From Clostridiales bacterium UBA5888 (GTDB lineage: Bacteria > Bacillota > Clostridia > Oscillospirales > Oscillospiraceae): a DNA stretch of 30,440 bases. The first letter of the stretch is position 1; the number at the start of each line of letters is the position of its first letter. The DNA is taken from the NCBI GenBank assembly GCA_002431965.1, contig DJEW01000028.1, positions 17,188 through 47,627 on the forward strand, read 5' to 3'. Positions 1-5,770 of the stretch are shown one piece after another. Under the pieces are notes generated by a model. It worked only from the letters and a program-made list of their open reading frames with translations, was not told the origin of the DNA and ran no database searches. A program made the translations under genes and the position numbers.

Positions 1-22
1 TGATAAGGGGTACCCCTTATCA
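1..22. promoter_or_regulatory. Perfect 22-bp palindrome, likely operator
   Basis: The first 22 bases are a perfect palindrome; each half reads TGATAAGGGGT or its complement. It lies about 19-40 bases downstream of the predicted start of a minus-strand promoter that reads out of the window. That position suits a repressor operator better than a terminator, since the arms meet without a loop and no T-run follows. The protein that binds it and the gene it controls are outside the window. Confidence 0.5.
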
Positions 23-47
23 CGAATTTTACGCTCTGTTTACATTC

Positions 48-76
48 ATTATACAATTGAGTTGAATCAATTTCAA
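48..76 (-). promoter_or_regulatory. Sigma-A type promoter reading left out of the window
   Basis: On the minus strand, TTGAAA (71-76) and TATAAT (48-53) are separated by exactly 17 bases. The spacer overlaps an inverted repeat, AATTGA-N6-TCAATT (55-72), which could be a second operator. Transcription would start near position 41 and run through the palindrome at 1-22 into a gene outside the window. Confidence 0.6.
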
Positions 77-183
77 GTCTTTTTCCATGGAAAATATTGC
101 TCTGCCGGATTTTCTCAGAATCGGAACGGAGGCGCTGATGATACTGAAGCTGAAAATTGAGAAGAATAATATGGTCGGTGCAG

Positions 184-231
184 AAAGCAATCTGCACATA
201 TTTGCGTTGAAACATGTGCAGATTGCTTTTT
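184..231. terminator. Intrinsic terminator after the flavodiiron gene
   Basis: The arms AAAGCAATCTGCACA and TGTGCAGATTGCTTT pair around a 16-base loop. A TTTTT run follows on the plus strand; the minus side has only a short TTT. It lies 15 bases beyond the end of the flavodiiron gene and probably ends that transcript. It would also stop plus-strand transcription entering from the left. The plus-strand stretch at 80-183 before it holds no gene I can support. Confidence 0.6.
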
Positions 232-245
232 ATTCTTATTCGTCT

Positions 246-1448
246 TTACTTCATGTCCGCGGCAATCGCGTCGGCGAGCGCGTCCAGCTGCGCGAGCTGA
301 TCCTCGGCAAGCGAGGAGCGCACGGTGATATTATCCCCGATAAACTCGCACTTTTTGAGGGCGGAGAGCATATCGCGCATGAGCTTGCCGCTCATGGGCG
401 CCCAGCTGCCGTTCTCGATGACGGCGATCTTTCTGTTTTGCAGAGCGTGGTTGACGAGATCATGCAGCAGGTCATCCATCTTGACGAATATGCCCGCGTT
501 ATATGTGGGCGCAGCAAAAACAAGATGGCTGCACCGGAACGCGGCGGAGATGATCTCGCTCGCAGGCGTGACGGAGGCATCGAACATGCGCACTTTCACC
601 CCGCGCTCCACGAGCTTCACCGCAAGGATGTTCGCGGCATTCTCGGTGTGCCCGTATACAGAGGCGTAGGCGAGCATGACGCTCTTCTCTTCCGGTGTAT
701 AGCTGCTCCAAAGAAGATACTTTTCAAGGAAGCGGTCAAAATCGCGCCGCCACACGAAGCCGTGGAGCGGGCAGACATGGCTGATCTCCAGCCCGGACGC
801 CTTTTTCAGCGCCGCCTGCACCTGCATGCCGTATTTGCCGACGATGTTGGTGTAATACCGGCGCGCCTCATCGAGGTTTTCGGCAAAGAAGTCCGCCTCG
901 TCGGCAAAGAGCCGCCCATTGAGCGCGCCGAAGGTGCCGAAAGCGTCTGCCGAGAAGAGGAGCTTGTCCGTTGTGTCATAGGTCATCATGACCTCCGGCC
1001 AGTGCACCATCGGCGCCATAACGAACGTGAGCTTATGCCGCCCGAGGTCAAGCACGTCCCCCTCCTTCACAAGGTGCAGCCTTTCGGAGAAGTCCACGCT
1101 GCGGAAGAAGTTTTTCAGCATGGTCTCGGTCTTGCTGTTGCACACAAGCTTCACACCGGGGTAGCGCGCGATGAAGGCGTCTATCGTGGCGGCATGGTCA
1201 GGCTCCATATGCGAAATGATGAGGTAATCCGGCGTTCTGCCGCCGAGCGCATAGGCGAGATTTTCAAAATACGTCTGATACACAGCCTTGTCCACCGTGT
1301 CGAACACGGCGACCTTATCATCGAGCATCACGTAAGAGTTATACGACACGCCATCCGGCACGCTGTACACGCCCTCGAAGCAGGCAAGCCGCCTGTCGTC
1401 AGCGCCGACCCAGATAAGATCATCAAGGACTTTTCTTGTGCAATGCAT
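246..1448 (-). CDS. Flavodiiron protein (FprA family A-type flavoprotein)
   Basis: The predicted 400-residue protein matches the usual length of a two-domain flavodiiron protein. These cytoplasmic enzymes reduce O2 to water, or NO to N2O, at a non-heme di-iron centre, with FMN as the electron relay. The N-terminal metallo-beta-lactamase-like half carries the metal motif HMEPDH (residues about 80-85) and later H, D and H ligands in MVHWPEV, SADAFG and HVCPLHG. The C-terminal flavodoxin half starts near residue 250 with YASVYGHTENAA. I chose the ATG at 1448 because GGAGG lies eight bases upstream; a TTG five codons earlier overlaps that site. The gene is divergent from a Crp/Fnr-type regulator with a palindromic operator between them, which suggests oxygen- or NO-responsive control. 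I see no rubredoxin domain. O2 versus NO preference cannot be read from sequence alone. Confidence 0.93.
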   Translation of the reverse strand: MHCTRKVLDDLIWVGADDRRLACFEGVYSVPDGVSYNSYVMLDDKVAVFDTVDKAVYQTYFENLAYALGGRTPDYLIISHMEPDHAATIDAFIARYPGVKLVCNSKTETMLKNFFRSVDFSERLHLVKEGDVLDLGRHKLTFVMAPMVHWPEVMMTYDTTDKLLFSADAFGTFGALNGRLFADEADFFAENLDEARRYYTNIVGKYGMQVQAALKKASGLEISHVCPLHGFVWRRDFDRFLEKYLLWSSYTPEEKSVMLAYASVYGHTENAANILAVKLVERGVKVRMFDASVTPASEIISAAFRCSHLVFAAPTYNAGIFVKMDDLLHDLVNHALQNRKIAVIENGSWAPMSGKLMRDMLSALKKCEFIGDNITVRSSLAEDQLAQLDALADAIAADMK

Positions 1449-1472
1449 AAGTATTACCTCCAATTTTTATTT

Positions 1473-1509
1473 CCTGAGACAGCAGCGCATTATGCGGCGC
1501 TGCCCTGAC
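1473..1509. repeat. Palindromic intergenic repeat, copy A
   Basis: This copy reads CCTGAGACAGC, then GCATTATGC, then GCTGCCCTGA, so its outer arms and its core are both inverted repeats. A close relative lies at 29732-29780, with partial copies at 6811-6832 and 5586-5603. It sits in the 5' leader region of the flavodiiron gene. Confidence 0.5.
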
Positions 1510-1515
1510 ATTAAA

Positions 1516-1573
1516 ATTATATATCACTTGCAGGCAGCAATATGTTGCGATTGCAACAGAAACGTGATATAAT
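1516..1573. promoter_or_regulatory. Divergent promoters with shared Crp/Fnr-type operator
   Basis: A perfect inverted repeat, TGTTGC-N4-GCAACA, spans 1543-1558. Its spacing matches the Fnr box layout (TTGAT-N4-ATCAA). On the plus strand TTGCGA (1545-1550), 17 bases and TATAAT (1568-1573) form a promoter whose -35 lies inside the operator. On the minus strand TATAAT (1516-1521) would start transcription near 1509, which puts the operator centre at about -41.5, the classic position for a class II activator. I infer that the regulator represses its own gene and activates the flavodiiron gene. Confidence 0.55.
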
Positions 1574-1609
1574 TTCCAATATAGTATATGTGAAATGAGG
1601 TAATGCACC

Positions 1610-2260
1610 ATGCCGGACACCGAGCTTTTCAAGGGGATAAGCGAGGAGAGCATCGCAGAGATGATGAACTGCTTCAAGCCGGAGCGGCGGACGTTCCGCC
1701 GCGGGGAGACCGTGATGGTCTACGCCAGTGAGCTGACCTGGCTGTGCGTGCTGCTGCGCGGAACGGCGCATCTATACTGCATGGACAGCGACGGGGAATA
1801 TGTCCTGCTCGAAACCTACCGCCCGGGCGACATCTTCGGTGAGGTGTTCGCCATGCCCTACGGCGGTCTTGGCTACGCCGTGGAGGCGGACAGCGAGTGC
1901 GAGGTGCTGTTCATCCGCTTTTCATGCATATGCGGGCGCTGTCCGCGCGCCTGCCGGCATCACACACAGCTCACGCACAACCTCTTCGAGCTGTCGGCAA
2001 AGAAGGCGCAGTCGCTCGCCATGCGAATAAACATGATCAGCAAACGTTCTCTGCGCCGCAAGCTCACCGCGTACTTTGACTATCTCAGCGAGAAGACCGG
2101 CAGCCGCAGCTTCGACATTGAGACCTCGCTGTCCCAACTGGCAGGCTTTCTCTGTGCCGACCGCACAAGCATGATGCGTGAGCTGAAAAACATGAGCGAC
2201 GAGGGGCTTATCAGCCGCCGTGGGCGGCATATCACACTTTGTGGAAACCGAACGACATGA
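1610..2260 (+). CDS. Crp/Fnr family transcriptional regulator
   Basis: The 216-residue protein has a cyclic-nucleotide-binding-like beta roll (residues about 10-105, with RGTAHLY and RPGDIFGE), a connecting helix and a C-terminal winged helix (about 165-205, LSQLAGFLCADRTSMMRELKNM). Length and layout fit the family. Four cysteines (C106, C108, C111, C115) cluster just before the long helix as CxCx2Cx3C. Clostridial relatives that I remember often keep a Cx3C there, and the set could bind an iron-sulfur cluster or metal; that is inference. The gene is divergent from a flavodiiron protein and has a palindromic site in its own promoter, so it is probably a redox, O2 or NO sensor that controls both. 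The ATG lies after a weak GAGG-like site. The effector is unknown. Confidence 0.85.
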   Translation: MPDTELFKGISEESIAEMMNCFKPERRTFRRGETVMVYASELTWLCVLLRGTAHLYCMDSDGEYVLLETYRPGDIFGEVFAMPYGGLGYAVEADSECEVLFIRFSCICGRCPRACRHHTQLTHNLFELSAKKAQSLAMRINMISKRSLRRKLTAYFDYLSEKTGSRSFDIETSLSQLAGFLCADRTSMMRELKNMSDEGLISRRGRHITLCGNRTT

Positions 2261-2287
2261 GATACGACACTGAGGGAGGATCGTAAA

Positions 2288-2647
2288 ATGGCAGAAAAGA
2301 AATTCGCAGCGCCCGATGGCATGGTGCAGAGCGCGGAGCTGACAGCCGACTATGAGAGCGCGCAAAAGTTTGACGCGGTGCGCGTTGGAAAGCTTGGCAT
2401 ATACTACCGCTCCGGGCTGAAAACCGTATTTTTGGCATACCCCACGCTTGAGCGCGCATTCATCCGCATACAGGAAGTCAACGGACGGATGTGCTGCGGT
2501 AGCACGACATTCGCCTACTACCGCCTTGTGCTTATCCGCGGCGGGAAGGAATATGCCGAAGTGATGAGCGAGAGCGAGCAGGCAATGGATGCCGCGCTCG
2601 CAGCGATACACGAGAACGCGCCCGCGCTGCCAATAGGCGTAGGGTAA
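2288..2647 (+). CDS. Small conserved-type protein of unknown function
   Basis: This 119-residue soluble protein starts 27 bases after the Crp/Fnr-type gene, with a strong GGGAGGA site eight bases before the ATG, so the two are probably co-transcribed. I do not recognise the family. It has no signal peptide or membrane segment. The middle carries CCGS and a hydrophobic, strand-rich stretch (TFAYYRLVLIRGG). A terminator follows. The pairing suggests a role in the same redox response, but nothing in the sequence states a function. Confidence 0.7.
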   Translation: MAEKKFAAPDGMVQSAELTADYESAQKFDAVRVGKLGIYYRSGLKTVFLAYPTLERAFIRIQEVNGRMCCGSTTFAYYRLVLIRGGKEYAEVMSESEQAMDAALAAIHENAPALPIGVG

Positions 2648-2690
2648 CATTCCGCGCTCCCGCCGCTTATAATGTATTGGGCGGCTGACG

Positions 2691-2729
2691 TGCACCGGGC
2701 TGGACTCCGTCCGCCCGGTGCATGTTTTT
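2691..2729 (+). terminator. Intrinsic terminator
   Basis: TGCACCGGGC pairs with GCCCGGTGCA around a 12-base loop, and TGTTTTT follows on the plus strand. It closes the Crp/Fnr-type two-gene unit and lies just upstream of the ZIP gene. Confidence 0.85.
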
Positions 2730-2761
2730 GCCGTATTATGTTGAAAAGGCGTTGATCAAAC

Positions 2762-3514
2762 GTGCTTCGTTCTCTCGCCTGGGCCGGTCTTGGCACAGGC
2801 TTCATCTTTCTGATGACCACGCTTGGCGCGGCAGTGGTGTTCTTTTTCGCCGGCGAGATAAAGCTGCGCTGTCAGAGCGCAATGATGGGCTTTGCGGCGG
2901 GCGTGATGCTGGCGGCCTCGGTGTGGAGTATGCTCATCCCGGCGATGGAGCGTGCCGGGAAGCTGGGCATAAGCCCAGCGTGGCTGCCCGCAGCGCTCGG
3001 CATCGCGGCGGGCATGGCTTTTTTAATGCTGATGGACGCTCTCATCGCGCGGCATGACCGCGGCGGAACGGACGCGCTTGCCACTCCCCTGCTCGTCACC
3101 GCCATCACCGTGCATAATATACCAGAGGGCATGGCGGTCGGGCTGGCGTTCGCGCTCGCCGCGCGCGGCGAGGCGCTGCCCGGCGCGCTCGCGCTCGCCC
3201 TGGGCATCGGCGTTCAGAACCTACCGGAGGGCGCGGCTGTGTCTCTGCCGCTCAGGCAGCTTGGCATGGCGCGAAGCCGGGCGTTCTGGACGGGCGTACT
3301 CTCCGGCGCTGTTGAGCCGCTCTTCGGTCTGCTGGCGGTGCTGGCGGCGGCAGGCGTGCAGAGTGCGATGCCATGGCTGCTGAGCTTTTCCGCAGGGGCA
3401 ATGCTCTATGTCGTCAAGCATGAGCTTATCCCCGCCGCGCCGGGGCGCGCGGGTACGTTCGGGTTTTTCGGCGGATTTCTGCTGATGCTGATACTCGACG
3501 TGGCTCTGGGATAA
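2762..3514 (+). CDS. ZIP family divalent metal transporter, GufA-like
   Basis: This is a 250-residue inner-membrane protein of about eight hydrophobic segments. Two metal-site motifs are visible: HNIPEG in TM4 and QNLPEG in TM5. Glutamine in place of histidine in the second motif is what I recall for the GufA branch. ZIP proteins move Zn2+, Fe2+ or Mn2+ into the cytoplasm; the substrate cannot be decided here. The start is a GTG at 2762: an in-frame stop at 2753 rules out an earlier start, and the next ATG would cut the first membrane segment. The ribosome binding site is weak (AAGG, 12 bases upstream). The gene stands alone between a terminator and the TetR remnant. Confidence 0.88.
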   Translation: MLRSLAWAGLGTGFIFLMTTLGAAVVFFFAGEIKLRCQSAMMGFAAGVMLAASVWSMLIPAMERAGKLGISPAWLPAALGIAAGMAFLMLMDALIARHDRGGTDALATPLLVTAITVHNIPEGMAVGLAFALAARGEALPGALALALGIGVQNLPEGAAVSLPLRQLGMARSRAFWTGVLSGAVEPLFGLLAVLAAAGVQSAMPWLLSFSAGAMLYVVKHELIPAAPGRAGTFGFFGGFLLMLILDVALG

Positions 3515-3531
3515 TTGAATACTTTCATCTA

Positions 3532-3594
3532 TTGGCAAAAGCGGCGCGGCATTTTATAATTTCACCCGCGAATAGATAACGCAAGTTATATAAC
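3532..3594 (+). promoter_or_regulatory. Promoter and operator-like repeats of a broken tetR gene
   Basis: TTGGCA (3532-3537) and TATAAT (3555-3560) are 17 bases apart. Downstream, ATAAC-GCAA-GTTAT (3576-3589) overlaps the palindrome GTTATATAAC (3585-3594), just past the likely start of transcription. This is a normal arrangement for an autorepressed TetR gene. Confidence 0.6.
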
Positions 3595-3624
3595 AGCAAT
3601 GAATATACGCAGGAGCGCCAGGAT

Positions 3625-3862
3625 ATGCCGCCGAAGCCGAAATTCACAAAGGATGAGATCACCGCCGCAGCATACGAGCTTGTGCGTCCTGTGCGCGTCA
3701 AAGGTCTGCCGCTTCAGGGACGAGGAGATCGCCGGACAGCTCTGGGAAGTATTTGCCGGGATACTCCGTGTGCTGCACTCCGACAGCGCCAGGATCCTGC
3801 CCAGACCCGGCACGCCGGAGAGCGACGGCATTCAGCGCGCACACCCGGACCTGCGCAGATAA
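3625..3862 (+). pseudogene. TetR/AcrR family regulator remnant
   Basis: After an AGGA site and ATG, the first 20 codons read MPPKPKFTKDEITAAAYELV, the usual start of a clostridial TetR-type DNA-binding domain. The expected remainder of the helix-turn-helix is missing. Frame 1 then gives low-complexity arginine-rich sequence, while another frame gives a plausible protein-like stretch (DEEIAGQLWEVFAGILRVL) that ends at a TAA near 3862. I read this as an internal deletion plus frameshift. The promoter and its operator-like repeats upstream look intact. The C-terminal part may be TetR-derived but is too short to assign. Confidence 0.55.
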
Positions 3863-3890
3863 TACCCGCCCCGCAGATAATACGCGCCCC
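3854..3890. repeat. Short tandem repeat
   Basis: The unit GCAGATAATACCCGCCC occurs twice in direct succession (second copy GCAGATAATACGCGCCC) at the end of the TetR remnant. It probably arose by slippage. Confidence 0.6.
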
Positions 3891-3897
3891 TGGGCGC

Positions 3898-3935
3898 AAA
3901 ATGACCGCTGCATTTTTTATGCAGCGGTCATTTTT
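3898..3935. terminator. Bidirectional intrinsic terminator
   Basis: AAAATGACCGCTGCA pairs with TGCAGCGGTCATTTT around a 7-base loop, with T-runs on both strands. It ends the cysK-rrf2 transcript from the right and any transcript through the TetR remnant from the left. Confidence 0.9.
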
Positions 3936-3937
3936 AT

Positions 3938-4363
3938 TCATATTACGTAGTTCCCGCCGGAGTCGCTGTTTGTCAGTTCCGCGAGGGTTATACCGTCAAA
4001 ATATGCGTTCGTGATGCCGTAAAACTCCTTCCACATCGGCAGCGTCCGGCACTCGGCGGCACGCGGGCATGACTCAGCGCCGCTTTGCAGGCATGCCACA
4101 GGTGCAAGATCCCCTTCCGCCGCGCGCAGTATCTCACCCACAGTGTAATCCTCCGGCTCGCGGCAGAGCATATACCCGCCGCCCTTGCCGTGCTGCCCCT
4201 CGACGAAGCGCGCCTTTGTGAGCGTCGGCATGATGCGCTCAATATATTTCAGAGAGATGTCCTGCCGCTCGGCAACATCTTTCATGGGGATGTAGCGCCC
4301 ATTTCTGTGCTCCGCAAGGTCTATCATTACCCTGAGAGCATACCTGCCGCGTGTAGAAATCAT
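3938..4363 (-). CDS. Rrf2 family transcriptional regulator, possible Fe-S sensor
   Basis: The 141-residue protein starts MISTRGRYALRVMIDLAEH, a typical Rrf2/IscR/CymR opening, with a winged helix at about 20-75 (MKDVAERQDISLKYIERIM and a GGGYML wing). Three cysteines in the 90-110 region (C-x7-C-x5-C, in CLQSGAESC and AAEC) occupy the place of the IscR cluster ligands. An Fe-S-responsive regulator is therefore possible, although CymR-type members use no cluster. It lies 23 bases downstream of cysK on the same strand, with AAGGAAG before the ATG, so the two form an operon that ends at the terminator at 3898-3935. The probable target is the inverted repeat at the cysK transcription start, which would close an autoregulatory loop. 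Confidence 0.88.
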   Translation of the reverse strand: MISTRGRYALRVMIDLAEHRNGRYIPMKDVAERQDISLKYIERIMPTLTKARFVEGQHGKGGGYMLCREPEDYTVGEILRAAEGDLAPVACLQSGAESCPRAAECRTLPMWKEFYGITNAYFDGITLAELTNSDSGGNYVI

Positions 4364-4386
4364 AAATTATCAGCTTCCTTATAAGA

Positions 4387-5319
4387 TCAATCGGCGAACA
4401 GCGCCGTGGAGAGATAGCGGTCGCCGGTGTCCGGCAGGAGCACCACAATGTTCTTGCCCTCGTTCTCCGGGCGCTTTGCCAGCTCTATCGCTGCCCATAC
4501 GGCGGCGCCGGAGGATATGCCGACGAGCACCCCCTCGCTCTTGCCGATGAGCTTGCCGGTTGCAAACGCATCCTCATTCTCTACGGGGATTATTTCGTCA
4601 TACACCTTCGTGTCAAGCACGGCGGGAACAAAGCCCGCGCCGATCCCCTGTATCTTGTGCGCACCGGAAATGCCCTTGGAGAGCACGGGCGAAGTCGCAG
4701 GCTCGACCGCGACGACCTTGACAGCCGGGTTTTTGCTCTTGAGGTACTCGCCCACACCGGTAATGGTCCCGCCTGTACCAACGCCGGCGACAAAGATGTC
4801 AACCTTGCCATCGGTGTCCTTATATATTTCAGGACCGGTTGTTTCAAAATGCGCTTTGGGGTTTGCGGGGTTGACGAATTGACCGGGGATAAAGCTGCCG
4901 GGTATCTCCTTTGCGAGCTCATCCGCCTTGGCGATCGCGCCCTTCATGCCCTTTGCGCCGTCGGTGAGCACCAGCTCCGCGCCGTAGGCTTTCATCAGCT
5001 GGCGGCGTTCGACGGACATGGTCTCAGGCATGACGATTATGATCCTGTAGCCTCTCGCCGCTGCGACGGACGCAAGACCTATGCCGGTGTTGCCGGAGGT
5101 AGGCTCAATGATGACAGAGCCTTTTTTGAGAAGACCGCGCGCCTCGGCATCGTCGATCATTGCCTTTGCAATTCTGTCCTTAACGGAACCGGCGGGGTTG
5201 AAATACTCAAGCTTTGCAATGATTTTTGCCTTCAGACCAAGCTTTGCCTCAATATGCGAAAGCTCAAGCAGCGGGGTGTTGCCGACAAGCTGATCTGCGG
5301 AAGTGTATATATTGGACAT
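4387..5319 (-). CDS. cysK: Cysteine synthase A (O-acetylserine sulfhydrylase)
   Basis: The 310-residue PLP enzyme forms cysteine from O-acetylserine and sulfide in the cytoplasm. PLP-binding Lys47 lies in NPAGSVKDR; the substrate loop TSGNTG, the phosphate cup GVGTGGT and the C-terminal GISSGAA are all present. Length is standard for the family. AAAGGAG eight bases before the ATG supports the start. The gene leads a two-gene operon with an Rrf2 regulator and is preceded by a roughly 210-base leader holding a consensus promoter, an operator and a 15-codon leader peptide. That arrangement implies control both at initiation and after it, probably by cysteine or sulfur status. Confidence 0.95.
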   Translation of the reverse strand: MSNIYTSADQLVGNTPLLELSHIEAKLGLKAKIIAKLEYFNPAGSVKDRIAKAMIDDAEARGLLKKGSVIIEPTSGNTGIGLASVAAARGYRIIIVMPETMSVERRQLMKAYGAELVLTDGAKGMKGAIAKADELAKEIPGSFIPGQFVNPANPKAHFETTGPEIYKDTDGKVDIFVAGVGTGGTITGVGEYLKSKNPAVKVVAVEPATSPVLSKGISGAHKIQGIGAGFVPAVLDTKVYDEIIPVENEDAFATGKLIGKSEGVLVGISSGAAVWAAIELAKRPENEGKNIVVLLPDTGDRYLSTALFAD

Positions 5320-5432
5320 GATGATTATCTCCTTTTGATTAAAATATCAAATTATTAAAACAACGTTTGCAAGGTCTGTGTTCTGTTCGATGCGGACAAC
5401 ATGCCCAGCGCGGGCATCGGAGCCGCTCCGCC

Positions 5433-5480
5433 TCAGTGCCGACATCGAAAGCCGGCGCGGGTATGTGTCATAACGTTCAT
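5433..5480 (-). CDS. cysK leader peptide (15 codons)
   Basis: Within the cysK 5' leader an ATG lies eight bases after a strong GGAGG and encodes MNVMTHTRAGFRCRH followed by TGA. Three arginines, one cysteine and a terminal histidine in 15 codons, together with the strong ribosome site and the place in a sulfur-regulated leader, suggest a peptide whose translation senses Cys-tRNA or a nascent-chain effect. A hairpin (ATGCCC-N5-GGGCAT, 5402-5418) lies downstream. I see no T-run terminator, so translational coupling or Rho-dependent attenuation is more likely than classical attenuation. Whether it is translated is untested. Confidence 0.55.
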   Translation of the reverse strand: MNVMTHTRAGFRCRH

Positions 5481-5510
5481 TCTCTGCGCCTCCGTTTCGC
5501 TTTTTCTTCT

Positions 5511-5527
5511 CCTACTTACTTTGTAGG
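5511..5527. promoter_or_regulatory. Inverted-repeat operator at the cysK start site
   Basis: CCTAC-N7-GTAGG lies just downstream of the cysK -10 element and covers about +2 to +18. A bound protein here would block initiation. The Rrf2 regulator encoded in the same operon is the obvious candidate. Confidence 0.55.
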
Positions 5528-5535
5528 TTGGTTGT

Positions 5536-5564
5536 ATTATAGCTCTGTGCCGCCTGTTTGTCAA
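5536..5564 (-). promoter_or_regulatory. Consensus sigma-A promoter of cysK-rrf2
   Basis: The minus strand has a perfect TTGACA (5559-5564) and a perfect TATAAT (5536-5541) with a 17-base spacer. Transcription would start near 5529, giving a roughly 210-base leader. Such a strong promoter implies that expression is set mainly by repression or attenuation. Confidence 0.85.
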
Positions 5565-5585
5565 GGGGAAATTTTAAGGCGACAC

Positions 5586-5603
5586 CTCATAATGCGGCAA
5601 GAA
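5586..5603. repeat. Palindromic intergenic repeat, partial copy D
   Basis: The stretch CTCATAATGCGGCAAGAA matches one side of the complete copy at 29732-29780 (its minus strand has ATAATGCGGCAGGAA). It is a fragment only. The rest of the intergenic stretch 5565-5670 shows nothing I can name. Confidence 0.35.
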
Positions 5604-5670
5604 TAGATTACGAGAAGATTTGGGTTATGATGACGGCGCTGCCATAACTTCAGCCCGCAGAATTGCCGGG

Positions 5671-5748
5671 TATTATATACGGCATATACGGCGGTACCGG
5701 CTATGTCAATCCGTGAAGAGCGAACATAAGATATTATATACGGCATAT
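5671..5748. repeat. 17-bp direct repeat upstream of the P-loop gene
   Basis: TATTATATACGGCATAT occurs exactly at 5671-5687 and again at 5732-5748, 61 bases apart. The second copy ends seven bases before the Shine-Dalgarno site of the following gene. The copies could be paired promoter elements, tandem operators or footprints of a duplication. Confidence 0.7.
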
Positions 5749-5770
5749 GGTTTTAAGGAGGCATCGGCAC

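Noticed and set aside
87..1508. Plus-strand frame across the flavodiiron gene
   Set aside because: It is antisense to a strongly supported enzyme; its first 45 codons have no ribosome site and run through a terminator hairpin.
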